A stretch of 64,000 nt of DNA from Silene conica (taxonomy: Eukaryota > Streptophyta > Magnoliopsida > Caryophyllales > Caryophyllaceae), in NCBI GenBank assembly GCA_029255685.2, contig CM055313.2:53111579-53175578 (forward strand). The letters are read 5' to 3'. Shown piece after piece: positions 22,206-33,349 of the stretch. The translations under genes were made by a program, and so were the position numbers. Each line of letters begins with the position of its first letter. Within the stretch, counting starts at the first letter, position 1. Under the pieces are notes generated by a model. That model made no database searches and was not told the DNA's origin. It saw nothing but the letters and a program-made list of their open reading frames with translations.

Positions 22206-22340
22206 TTATTGATCCTCAATGTCAACAATTAGTTCACTGACATCATCATCAAAGTAATCGAATTTGTAGTCTTCCATATCTCCACCTGCGACTGCGGTCA
22301 TATAATATGTATTGATTGCATAGGACGCGACTGTGGCCAT
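22206..22340 (-). other. short acidic open frame (44 codons), unrecognised
   Basis: On the minus strand an ATG-initiated frame encodes MATVASYAINTYYM followed by EDYKFDYFDDDVSELIVDIE and a stop. The acidic C-terminus looks like a real protein end. It could be a captured last exon. The family is unknown. Confidence 0.25.
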
Positions 22341-23239
22341 CGAGGGTGCTACACAGTGTGACTTCAAAGGGCGACGACAGAAGGCGAAGAATTGACGATT
22401 GTGTAAGGGGGTTTCTGTGAAAACAAAACTAAGGGTTTCCTTAAGAGGCGATGAATGGTTTCCGAGTAGATAAGTTACAAATGAAATTGATGATTGAATT
22501 AAGGGGATTGAGAGGGCGTGGTCGAAGGCGTCGTGAGAAAAGGAAACTAACGTTGTTGACGACGACGTGAGAAAAGAAAATTAACGTTTGTCGGAGTTGA
22601 AATGCAGTTGATGATTGAATTAAGGGGATTAAGGGTTTGGTGGTGTGACTGTGGTCTGTGGAGAAAGAACGAAGAAGACGAAGTAAATGATTTGTGATTA
22701 TTATTAACTAGCTAGGAACTCTAAATGGGCTTAGTTATTTTGTGTGGCTATTAAGTGGGTTGTAATTAAAATCGACATAAAAATATATGATAATGGTTTT
22801 ATTAAAGGTTATTGACACTCAGTGTTAACTTTTAGCTCCAATCTTAACGTCGTTTGTTAATAAAATCGTCACAATTGATTGATTTATAGTGGTGGTTTGA
22901 ATTTTAAACAGCCATAAATATTTTTCATTATCGCGTCGGTTCTTAATCTAAACCGACGTCATAGAGTTCCTAACCCATAAAAATTTAGTTCCCGTCCTAT
23001 CTTTGACTTTTCCCATCTTCATTCCTGTTAGAACCGCTACAATAAGGGCGCCCCGATAGGGTTTTTTTTTCTACTAGTGCAAGGGCCTTGAAATTTCTGA
23101 TAGTTGAATCAAGAGAAGCTATGGCGGAAAACTTGGTGTCAATTGAGCAACGGATGTTGACGGAAACATCATCATCACTGTAGCCTTTTCTTTCCGCCTA
23201 ATCAACTTTCTCTACTAGTGTACAAATTTATAACTTTAT
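22341..23239. other. CACTA interior, right part
   Basis: Non-coding DNA with CGACGTGAGAAAAG repeats near 22530-22580, two CTACTAGTG CACTA-type ends (23079 and 23220) and a short frame MAENLVSIEQRMLTETSSSL at 23120-23182 of unknown meaning. Confidence 0.35.
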
Positions 23240-23524
23240 TTAATGGATAAAAGCAACAATTACATAAAAATGTTGCATTTGTGACTACAGCCTGCAACAC
23301 TTATATAAAAATGTTGCATTTGTGAATGTAACATGCAACCCTTATATAAAATTGTTGCATAAATGACTATAAAATGCAACACCTAAATAAAAATGTTGCA
23401 TTATATTTGTATTTGCAACATTTTTAGGCAAAGTGTTGCATCATCCAAACCTTTCTTCAAAATTGCAACACAATTACAAAGTGTTGCACACAAAATGTTG
23501 CAATAGATCAATTTTGTAGTAGTG
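23240..23524. repeat. right subterminal repeats (TTGCAACA) of the CACTA in B
   Basis: About 13 copies of GCAACA or TGTTGC, several spaced by AAAAATGTTGCAT units, run up to the inverted end at 23524. Confidence 0.85.
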
Positions 23525-24296
23525 CATACTCTTGATTGGGAATGACATACCTCTCTTATCTTCGGTTAAAGCATGGTTGAAAAACCATTTCCAGATGAAA
23601 GATCTGGGAGAGGCACAAAGAATTTTGGGCATCCGTATCTACAGGGATAGATCACGACGGATGTTGTCTCTCAGTCAGGAATCTTATATAGAGAAGATTC
23701 TGGAGAGATTCAGCATGACGAACTCCAAGAAGGGGTTCCTTCCTATGACTCCTGGGCTTCACTTGAGCAAGACTCAAGAAGCTAAGTCAGTGGAAGAGAA
23801 AGAGCGCATGAGTCGGATTCCTTATGCTTCGGCAATAGGATCGATCATGTATGCCATGATATGCACACGTCCTGACGTTGCATATGCATTGAGTATGACA
23901 AGTCGATTCCAAGCTCATCCAGGTGAACAACACTGGATGGCCGTGAAAAACATTCTTAAGTACCTACGGAGGACTAAAGATTGGGGATTGATTTACGGAG
24001 GCGACTCGACGCTCTGCGCCACGGGTTACGCAGATGCTAGCTTCCAAACGGATCGAGATGACTCGAAATCTCAGTCTGGATTCGTTTTCACTCTTAATGG
24101 CGCTGCTGTCAGCTGGAAAAGTTCTAAACAGAATGTTACAGCAGATTCTACGACTGAGTCCGCGTAAAAGAAGATATTAATTGATAAGATCGCTACGGAT
24201 GACAACATAGCTGATCCTCTCACAAAAGCATTACCACGTGATAAGCATGAAGGGCACATTCATTCCATGGGAATCGGATGTGTTCCTAAGTTGTAG

Positions 24297-25159
24297 TACT
24301 CTTTTTATGAATTCATGTAATAATTCATTTTCTCGTGTACTCTATTCAACCTTATTGTTATGATATAAAATGTTTTGTTTCTCATGTGGAATTGTACGCC
24401 AATTTTGAACACCACAAAGTGAACTGATTAACATTACATCGTTTTGGTCCTTGATTACCCACTTGAGCTGATAACTCAGGTAATCATTTTGTGACGTTGG
24501 TTGATGGTGGGTTCAACGAGCCATAAGTCACGTGGATGACTGACCAATCACAAAGGCGAGTTATACGGATATCTCGTAGGACACCCCGTGACATCGTTAT
24601 GGAGTCCTAAATGTTTTATAACATTGGGTGCCAGGTCGTGGATAGGACCTCCATAGTGTTCCTTAGAGTCGAGTCTTTTGACTTTCAACTGTTTCTTGAG
24701 ATTAAGACAGATTTTGGGTAACTTTGGTTTCTTTCCCACGGTCACCGTAACAGGGGCCAAGAGGATTTTTTCTGGGTTATTTCATGCTGGGCGATATCGG
24801 CAGGATTCAAGTTGAGGGAAATATCCAAACCCTTATCAGGATTTTATCATTTCTCAGGGCCACTCGAGGAGTAGTAACTGAAATGCATGGCCATGCTCGA
24901 ATACAGATTCGTTTTATCAGTTAAGTTACTCTCTAGTCGGGGAAACCACTCTTGATACAGATCGCTTGTGAGATACGACCTTTGCGAATGCGGATTTGCA
25001 AATTGTCTTACATTGAGTGGGAGAAATTTTAAAAGGATATGAGATTCGGTTATCGCACCTACACTTGTACGGACAAGTGGGAGTTTGTTGGAGGTTGTGT
25101 CCTCCACATGTAGTGTGATAACGTCATTGAACATACCCTTGTACGGACAAGTGGGAGAT
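24297..25159 (+). other. 3' non-coding region of element B
   Basis: It is equivalent to 2580-3441 in A and nearly identical to it. It holds the conserved block (about 24855-24965), minus-strand open frames at 24548-24760 and 24847-25134, the relic LTR head at 25086-25137 and the polypurine tract just before 25160. Confidence 0.7.
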
Positions 25160-26152
25160 TGTTGGGGCTGGTGTCCTTGACAATTAAGTACAATGACTTA
25201 TTAAATCTCTTTAAGGATCACAAGGGCATACTTTTGTATTATTACCAGTTGATCCACGTTTATCAATAACGGTTGGCTTGCTAGATAAGTTTGACGTTAT
25301 TGTCATACGGATGGCGGTGATCAACTGGTCCCTATACGTCACACCTATAGGACATGATTGAGAGATGTGAAGGTATGAAAATACAGTCACATTTATGCCG
25401 AATATGACTAAACAGTTAGTCAGAGGTAATTGACTAATAAATTAGTCAATAAGATGTTGAGATTATTATTTAATACGGATTAAATAATTTTAGCTAATAC
25501 GAATTACATGATTAATTCGTAAATTAAATATAAACAGTTATATTTAATTAAATATAGTATTCGCGAATTAATATAAACAGTTATATTAATTTAGGTAATT
25601 ATACAATATCGTATTTTATCAGACCGTTATTAATATATCGACTATATTAATATCTGATAACATGTTACGATTTATAATTAAATCCCGCAAATAATATTTA
25701 GCAAAACGGGTCGAATCACGCAAAGGAATAAGGTAAGAGTGGACAAAGCCCACTCCTACCCTACCCAATTCGGCCGACCATATGGTACTACATAAGGAGA
25801 GTTTTTCTCCTTATGTCAGTTACTGGTTGAATGACAATCTCAAGAATTAGGGTTTTGAGAACACCTTTTTCCCAAAACTCAGATCTCACATCTAAAAACC
25901 TCACAAAAGCTCTCCCCATATTGCAAGGCAATTGGAGGGTATTTTCTAGCACACGCGGCATCGTCTCAATCAAAGTCTTGGGTGCAAGTTATAGGAGGGA
26001 ATTTACTTTAATTCCTGTTCTTAGGCCATAAGCACAAAGGACCAAAGGTTGAATTTCTTTTCATGTTTTATTTATCTTATGACTATAATCTCAACTGTAA
26101 TTTTCATTATAATCCTGCAAGTTTAGGGTGAATACATGCATTATTCCCCACA
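25160..26152 (+). repeat. 3' LTR of element B (993 bp)
   Basis: Same length and ends as the 5' LTR, with one mismatch by eye. It is followed directly by the AACCA duplication at 26153-26157. Confidence 0.97.
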
Positions 26153-26157
26153 AACCA

Positions 26158-27511
26158 CACTCCTGCTCCCACCTGAAACCGCCATAAACGCCCCTAAGTA
26201 CTGCCCAAACCCGACTACCCACAACTGTTACTCTGCTCTCTAAAACACGCCTGCACACTCCCTCTCTTCTCCCGTGTTTTCCACTCAACAGGAGACCCAC
26301 GTACTACCCCTGGCCACCACCGGTGTCATCACTGACCCACGGTGGTTCCTTGGGTGGTCACCTTGTGGCCTCGTTCCCCCAGAAGACAACACAAATCTAC
26401 CCCCAAGTTGCTGCTGACACGCACCCATATTCCTGCAATACCGCATATCGTTTCATACAAAACCTACTCCTACCACCAAAATCACGACCCAAACCACCAC
26501 CTTAGTCTATCACCATCCCACCAACATGACTCATATGACCCACGACAAGGATATTACCCAAAACACGTACGAACATCAACAATAACGAACAGACACATAC
26601 ACGCAGAAACAGAGCATAAAACGTGTTCACTGTCGATATAGGATGGTGTTTATAGTGATGCTACGGTGGTCCTATGGTTATTTATTGATGATAGACATGT
26701 TATACAAACTACATACATTACCCACAATAATAAAACTCAGAATTTAGGGTATGAAAAGGGCACGAAAATTACTTACGAAAACCTTAATGCGCAAGGGTGA
26801 AACGATGATGATGGTGATGCGGTCCCCTCGTTCTTCATAATTATCACGGTGGCTGTAGGGTTTTGGGGTGTCGATGTTGGGTTTTGGTATGTTCACGTTG
26901 GGAGGTAGGGTTTTGGTAGGTGTTAGTGAAAGGAGGCAGACGAGTGAAGGGATGGGTAGGGTTTAGTTTTTGTGTTGTTTTGTGTACGTTGATGGAGGCA
27001 ACCGTGTTAAGGTATTAGGGTTTGTGTACGCTTTAGGTTGTTTCTATTCCACGGTTTCTTACTAACCTAACCCGAGTCCAAGTCAATTACTAAGAGTCCA
27101 TCACGCATCACTAGGTAAAAGGCCTCTATTTACCGTTCACAGCTCGTATTTTAAATAAACGAGTACGTAAAATATAATTATACTACTTAAATTATGTAAT
27201 TAGTATTAGTAAAATATATTAAATTAATTATACGAATATAAATTATTAGCACTTATATAAGAATATAACAAAATTTAAGATTAAGATTTAAATATATAAT
27301 TACGACTTAATAATAAAACGAGGATAACCGAGAAATAAATATAAAATAGGAAATATATTTAATTATAAATATATTATCAGAATTAAATAAATACGAAATA
27401 ATCGTAGAAATACGATTTATAAAATAATAACAGTTTACGTAAAATACTTTATTACTTGTATAAAACACGGTTTGACTGCCGTTGACCGAGGCTAAAATAC
27501 GGGGTATAACA
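26158..27511. other. right half of block E
   Basis: This continues the solo-LTR-like block after element B. The first half is GC-richer, with C-rich short frames around 26323-26641; the second half (27140-27480) is very AT-rich. No coding domain is recognised. It ends GGGGTATAACA at 27511, next to pol of element D. Confidence 0.55.
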
Positions 27512-29391
27512 GTTGTACTATTTCAATAAACGATATGATTTATGGAAAGGTTGTTTCCATAAATAGAATATATGTCTTAGACCAAACCACCGAAGTTTAT
27601 CATATGATTAATAAAAAGGCTAAAACAGGTGATAAAGAACAAACATATTTATGGCATTGTCGAACGGGACACATCAATGAAAAATGCGTAGAGAAACTCA
27701 TTAAAAATGGGTCAATACCACCATTTCATTACGAATCAATTGGTACGTGTGAATCATGTCTCATCGGAAAGATGACTCGTATTTCCTTTAAAGGTATGGG
27801 AATGCGAGGTAGTGATCTTTTAGGACTCATAGATACAGGTGTGTGTGGTCCTATGACAATCACCGCAAGAGACGACTATAGATATTTCATCACTTTTACG
27901 AATGATTTAGGTAGATACGGGTATGTCTATTTAATGAAACATAAAAGTGAATCCTTTGACAAGTTCAAGGAATTCTAAAATAAGGTTGAGAACCAATTGG
28001 ATAGGAAGATAAAAGCACTTCGATTTGATCGTGGTGGCGAGTATCTTTCAACTGAATTTGATCAACACCTGAAAGACTGTGGTATTGTATCGCAGTTTAC
28101 TCCACCTGGAACACCACAATTGAATGGTGTGTCATAACGGAGAAATCGAACTTTCTTAGATATAGTTTGATCCATGATGAGTCACACGGTTGTGCCTGAT
28201 TCATTATGGGGATTTGCTCTTCAATCGGCTGCTCTAATACTTAACCGAAATCCGACTAAAGCAGCGGACAAGACTCCATATGAGATGTGGAAAGGAAAAG
28301 TTCCTGACTTGTCTTTTATTCGGGTTTGGGGCTGTGAAGCTTATGTCAAGTGGAGACACGAAGACAAGCTAGGCCCACAATCGGTCAAGACTTACTTTGT
28401 AGGTTATCCGAAAGGAATTTTTGGTCACTACTTTTATTCACCTACCGAACAAAGAGTGTTTGTTGCGGCTAGTGCGAAGTTTTTACAGAAAGAGTTTTTC
28501 TCTAACAAACAAGGTAGTAAAACTTTTGATATGTCAGAGGTTCAAGAACCAGAAACCAACAGTGTGATGGAATAAAGTGTTCCTTCCACATCTGCTATGG
28601 TATCCATTCCAGAGGAACCTAGGAGGTCGGTTCGAGTTTCTCACCCCCCAGACCGATACATTGGTATGGTTGAGGAAGGGGGTGTATAAAACATTTTACT
28701 CCTTGAGAGTAACGAACCAGCTACCTACAAAGGAGTCATGACCTGTTCCGACTCCAAGCTATGGCTCGAAGCCATGCAGTCCGAAAAAGATTCATGAAAG
28801 AGAATCAAGTGTGGGATTTGGTTGATTTGCCTGAGAAGGTAAGACCCTTTCAGTGCAAATGGCTTTATAAGATAAAGCGTGCATTAGATGGACAACCAGA
28901 TGTTTATAAAACATGATTGGTGGCAAAATGTTTCACTCAAGTATACGGGTTGCACTATGATGAGATATTTTCTCCAGTCGTAATGCTTAGATCTATTCGG
29001 ATTATCTTAGCGATAGTCGCATTTCATGATTATGAGATTTGGCAAATGGATGTGAAAACCGCCTTCCTAAACGGGTTTTTGAAAGAAGAACTGTATATCA
29101 TACATCCTAAGAAAGTGTGCAAGTTTAAGCGTTCCATCTATGGACTTAAGCAAGCATCACGGAGTTGGAATCATCGTTTTGATGACGTGATAAAACAGAA
29201 CGGATTCAATCGAAGTGTGGAAGAACCATGTCTGTATATCAAGTCAAGTGGGAGTAAAATCGTGTTCCTAGTATTGTATGTAGATGACATACTACTGATT
29301 AGAAACGACATTCTCATACTCTCGTCGGTTAAGACATGGTTAAAAAACCATTTCAAAATGAAAGATTTGGGTGAGGCACAGAGGATTCTAG

Positions 29392-29660
29392 CACTAGTAG
29401 AAAAATAGTCATTTGCGGCGTCATATTAAGGCCCATTTGCGGCGTTTTAGCAGTAGCAGCAAATAAGGGGGCCGCAAATAGAAAAAGTCATTTGCGGCGG
29501 AAAAAAACGCCGCAAATAGAACCTCTATTTGAGGCGTTTTTCTAAAAAACGCCGCAAATAAAACCTCTATTTGAGGCGTTTTTCTAAAAAAACGCCGCAA
29601 ATAGTACCTCTATTTGAGGCGTTTTTTTGTGAAAAATGCCGCAAATAGGTGCCTGAAAAA
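29392..29660. repeat. left subterminal repeats of the UPF1-carrying CACTA
   Basis: Alternating ATTTGCGGCG, CGCCGCAAATA and TATTTGAGGCGTTTTT units form several foldback pairs. The matching right array is at 33350-33513. Confidence 0.85.
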
Positions 29661-30232
29661 AAAAAAATTTTTTTTTTTTTTTTTGTGGTTTTTTACAAAT
29701 GAAATTATGGAAACAAATTATTTAAATATAATAACTCTCTAATATATGTTTTCACAAGAGAATCTTACATAGTTTTTGGTTTTTTTTTGATGAAATATAA
29801 GTAGTATATATAAAAAATCAATGTCAAATTACAAGGAGATATTATATCATATACAAAGAACTAAACTATATCTCAGCCTTGTGATAATCAACTTAAGGGA
29901 AATCGCTTCTTTCACTACTTCATGCTTATTCGATTCTTGTTTGCAGCCCCGCAAGTCTTGGAGCCCTTCACAACCTATCGTATATGCCCTGCACTACTTA
30001 CTAATGTGCAATCCTTGCACACTAGCCATTTCTTCCCACGCATCAAACCCTGCATCACACAGGTAAGAACAGAGAAGAAACCGCCCTGCACTACCTGCCG
30101 TCCTCAGAAATAATGGTATTCATCCCTATTCTTGCACAAAAACTACAGCTCCACTGTATGTAGAACCAGCTTCTGTGCACTCTGCTACACAACAACTCTT
30201 ATTATTTGTAAAATGCTGAATTAATGGGTCAC
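29661..30232. other. CACTA interior left of the UPF1 piece
   Basis: T- and A-rich DNA with an 18-base T run near 29668-29684, then about 400 bp without a recognisable gene. It may be intron or flank of the captured region, but I could not align it to the next UPF1 exon. Confidence 0.4.
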
Positions 30233-32425
30233 CTGCTTAACTCCCAGCACCACTGGAATAAGACAATCAGGTTCTGTAGCTTGAGTGGACTCATCAATTA
30301 GTACCTAATATCAGCAACAAATTAAAATGTTGGCCAAATATTCTTAAGTTGAAACTCCTGATGAATATACTCATACCTGCCGGAACCTAAAGTTAGCAAG
30401 ACGAGGATCACCAGCTCCAACGCAAGTACAACATATCACATCAGTCCAACGCAAGTACAACATATCACATCAGCACTCTGAGCTATCTCCCGCTCTGTTG
30501 CTCGTTTCAAAGCTTTGTACTTTTTTTCATCACTGCTTGATAATTCCCCTGAAAAGATAAGATGCAGACCTTCAATTCCACAACGCTATAAGAAGAAAGG
30601 AAAAGTAAACTAAGAACTACTTCAACATCACGAGAGCAACAGCTCAGGTAAGTTTTCTCAATTCCTTGCGGTGCACTGGAGTCGTGTCCCATTTCGGCGT
30701 GTCAGAGACATGTGAGGTGTGGTGTCCAGTGTCTTGTCGTGTCGACACCCCGCAATCCAGCATGTAGACTCACTTGTCTACAATTACAAATTTACTGACT
30801 AAAAACGATAATCAACAGATAAACGCAAGCTAATCACCACCATCCTTCTCGCGACAAAAACAATCAGTCGTCTATCTCCAGGGAATTATAAATAAAGTAA
30901 ACTGGAAAAGAATATAAACACCACACGTATGTCGATCGCACTCCATAAAAGGGGATATTATAGACTGAAAACTTCAAAGAAGCCAATGGGTGAAAGTGCA
31001 AACACATGAACACTCTAATTCATACTTCATCCGTCTCAATGAAATGTTTACATATGCTTTATACACGAACACCAAGGTAGAAAGAGAGGAAAATTGCTTT
31101 AAATATTATTAAAAGATTAAGTAGAGAGTAAAGCATACACATAAGAAAGTGTAAACTATTGACTGAAACACCCAAAAAGGGAGGTGTAAACTATTGACCG
31201 GAATGGAGGGAGTATATCAAAAGGAACTTTGTTTCTACAGAAGTGAGCAAACAGTCACCTTGTTCATCCTTCAGTTGTTGCAATTTATGCAGTTCACTCT
31301 TCTCTGAAGTGTCAAGGTGCCGGACCTACAGAAACCATGAACATTAATATACAGAGTTGAAAATCCACAAGTCCACATTTTACCACATTCTGAAGCAATA
31401 TTGACTGTATTAGTGTATTTAGTGAGGTTGCAACTTGCAACAGCCAATAATACGACCATAAATAAAACCGAGATTTAAAACTATGCCAAGGAGATAACAC
31501 CCGTATACAAAAGGAGAGCGAGATTAAGCTTTCTAGATACATGAGTGAACAAACCTGATAATGAAGCGTCAGATGCTCAACAGGGGAACTAACAGCCTCC
31601 CTCGACTTAGCACAAAGCCTAACTACCTAATCAGAATAATAAAGTAAATGAATTTGAGAAGTATTTTACATAAAGTAGATAGCATGGCATACAGAAGAAA
31701 TAAAACCACGAAAACTTTATTTAGGAAGTCCTGCTAGGCTATTTGAACTTTGAAGTAGGACTGCGAGATAAATTACCTTTAAGACAGTGGCACTTATCTT
31801 TTCAGCCAGTTGATCTACAGCCACATTACTTGGCGCACAGACCAAAACCTTAAAAGCACCATAATTCACATTAGGGTAAATAATATACCATCAGTCCATC
31901 ACCATGAAGGATAGGAATTGTGCCCAAAAATATACCTGTCCTTGGCCTTGTTTAGCCATGTGATAGACGATTGCAGCAAAAGTAACAGTTTTCCCTGTGC
32001 CAGGGGGGCCTTGAATCAAACTTATGGGCTTTTGGAGGACGCTCTTTACTGCAAAAACCTACAATTAATTAACAAGACATGAAACATCAGAATTAGACTA
32101 GAAACAATGACCAAATAAATATTATGAAAGGAGTTTTATATGCAAAATTTCATTCTTATAGTAAATAAAACATGCCCTCCTCTCAAAACAGGTAAAAGAA
32201 TCCTTAACACCATGTAGAAAGCTCAGGAATACGGAAAAATATATCAAAGGTGATGTATAACAAGCCCAAAAAGAAAGAAGGTAGGCTACAGTTCATCAAC
32301 GAGCATAAGAGTATACCTGTGAAGCATTAAGTTCTGGAAGGCCTGGAGCACCGAATCTACGTGGCAAAGTATTTCGTACCAACTGCATCTCAACTTCATG
32401 GCCCAACAAATGGTGGTAAATATAT
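30233..32425 (-). pseudogene. UPF1: captured fragment of the UPF1 RNA helicase gene, seven exons with introns
   Basis: Seven consecutive exons read on the minus strand with GT...AG borders: 32317-32425 ([20 protein letters not shown]), 31936-32058 ([20 protein letters not shown], Walker A), 31777-31848 (VLVCAPSNVAVDQLAEKI), 31555-31626 (VVRLCAKSREAVSSPVEHL), 31259-31325 (VRHLDTSEKSELHKLQQL), 30377-30548 ([29 protein letters not shown]) and 30233-30304 (VLIDESTQATEPDCLIPV, Walker B DEST). These follow plant UPF1 closely and cover the first half of the superfamily 1 helicase core. UPF1 drives nonsense-mediated mRNA decay. The cysteine-histidine domain, motifs after DEST and the C-terminus are missing. 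Exon 30377-30548 carries a 29-bp tandem duplication that shifts its frame; the other exons are open. It is a pseudogene fragment but could give antisense or small RNA against the parent gene. Confidence 0.93.
30420..30478 (-). repeat. 29-bp tandem duplication in a captured UPF1 exon
   Basis: The unit starting TCCAACGCAAGTACAACATA occurs twice in direct succession. It duplicates the codons for DVICCTCVG, shifts the frame of the exon and is a change of the captured copy. Confidence 0.9.
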
Positions 32426-33340
32426 CTGTATTTAACAATGACAAATGGAAAGACTACAAATTAGGATGTCACATTCATAAACCCTACAACAGCTGAACAT
32501 TTTGCGGTCTCCATAAGAAGAACAACTAACAAACACAAAGTTTCCTGTAAGAATCCACTTTATGTTAAAAAAAAAAAGCTCCGACAACGGTCAGAATACC
32601 CCCTAGGCCGTAGCACACTTGAAACATGCCTGAATCCAAAATTACCCAACGAGACCAGAACCGACCTTAATTCAAGCAAACCCGAAATGATTGACCCTCA
32701 ATCACGAAAAGCTGAACAAAATGACAATGCAACACGAAATTACCAAAATCAAACAAACACAAAACTTCTAATAATCAATCGAATTAAACCCGAAAACTGA
32801 AATTGAAAATACAAAGTTGGGGATTAATACTCACAAAAGGGAAAATTTCACACTATCGGAATGCAAACTAAATTTCACAGGCATTAGAAATTTCACAAAT
32901 GGATATAAATCTCACAGCCATTACAAATTTCAAACTAAATTCCACAAATTAAGGATATGATAAGTAACCCTAATCAACAATAATCTGAAGAAAAACTTTA
33001 TAACGATATGATAAGTAACCCTAATCAACAATAATCTGAAGAAAAACTTTATAACGATTTGATAAGTAACCCTAATCGAAAATAATTTAAAGAAGAGACA
33101 CTTACAAGTTACAAGGGGGAAGCTTTCTGTCGAATTGAGCGGCCAGTGTTGGATGGGGTTGACAAATGTGGATTTGAATGTAGAGGAAATCGACGGGGAA
33201 GATAATAGGGACAGAAATCTATGGCGTTGAAGAAGAGGGTCTGGATTTTGACGGAGATCTATGGGTTGAAGAAGAGGGTTAGGGTTTTTGATTGAGCAGT
33301 TGTGAATTAGAATACGTCATTTTAATTAACTTCTTTCTAT
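32426..33340. other. CACTA interior right of the UPF1 piece
   Basis: The first few hundred bases should be UPF1 intron. No further exon was recognised. Near 33180-33290 a GTTGAAGAAGAGGGT word occurs twice about 50 bp apart. No complete gene is present. Confidence 0.4.
32954..33100. repeat. 51-bp tandem repeat, nearly three units
   Basis: Units start GATATGATAAGTAACCCTAA at 32954 and 33005, and a diverged unit starts GATTTGATAAGTAACCC at 33056. The first two are identical over 51 bp. Confidence 0.9.
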
Positions 33341-33349
33341 TGGAGGCGT

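Larger units (their letters stand above)
18973..23220. mobile_element. possible second CACTA element nested inside the first
   Basis: CACTACTACTAGAAA at 18973 and an inverse end TCTACTAGTG finishing at 23220 (another at 23079) look like CACTA termini of a different subfamily. No clean 3-bp duplication could be assigned to any pairing, so this is tentative. Confidence 0.3.
18324..23524. mobile_element. non-autonomous CACTA (En/Spm) transposon in element B, 5201 bp
   Basis: The ends are CACTACTACAAA and its inverse TTTGTAGTAGTG, flanked by the 3-bp duplication CAT (18321-18323 and 23525-23527), the hallmark of CACTA transposons. Further inward both ends share CTATTGCAAC and carry dense subterminal copies of TTGCAACA in both orientations. 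No TNP2 or TNPA transposase is visible, so it depends on an autonomous relative. Inside it are LINE fragments, an acidic 44-codon frame and what may be the ends of another CACTA element. It inserted after B did, and B itself is very young, so the mobilising transposase was active very recently. Confidence 0.95.
15266..24296 (+). pseudogene. gag-pol region of element B (broken; split by CACTA at 18324-23524)
   Basis: Gag starts at 15266 (RESWLKAFMD, DGSNFSDWEAALRNA) and carries a KGKGKGKAKA stretch and the CCHC knuckle CHHCHKTGHWRRSC. Protease follows with LDTGCGSHLCNH, then the GAG-pre-integrase finger (HCRMGHINEKR...CESC), integrase ([14 protein letters not shown]), RT and RNase H up to AVSWKSSKQ and LPRDKHEGHIHSMG. 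The CACTA transposon lies within RT just after YVDD. The remaining frame has about three other breaks, so no full polyprotein can be made, although the copy is very young. It could only move with proteins from a relative such as A. Confidence 0.93.
12402..26152 (+). mobile_element. Ty1/copia element B, very young, interrupted by a CACTA transposon
   Basis: B is a full-length structure: 5' LTR 12402-13394, PBS 13397-13408, leader, gag from 15266, pol to 24296, 3' non-coding region and 3' LTR 25160-26152. It is flanked by the 5-bp duplication AACCA. I find one difference between the two 993-bp LTRs by eye, which at usual plant rates means well under 0.1 million years. It is nevertheless broken: a 5.2-kb CACTA element sits in the RT region, and there are about three further breaks in the coding region. 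The sequence is otherwise nearly identical to A and C. Confidence 0.97.
10785..27511. mobile_element. block E: probable solo LTR of a Tekay/Del-like gypsy element (about 2.97 kb), split by element B
   Basis: The two halves, 10785-12401 and 26158-27511, add up to 2971 bp, start TGTAACACCCCC and end GGGGTATAACA, and are flanked by CTTGT (10780-10784) and GTTGT (27512-27516), a 5-bp target duplication with one change. Ends of this form and an LTR near 3 kb are typical of Tekay/Del chromoviruses. No internal domain, PBS or polypurine tract is present, so a solo LTR is the simplest reading. Which strand is sense is unclear; read on the minus strand it begins TGTTATACCCCG. A GGTTCGAATCCC box-B-like word at 12239-12250 is isolated. 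An alternative is an unknown non-coding element with TG...CA ends. Confidence 0.6.

Noticed and set aside
26323-26641. Overlapping plus-strand frames in the right half of block E
   Set aside because: C-rich non-coding composition without any domain; the two frames overlap and neither has a plausible start or promoter.
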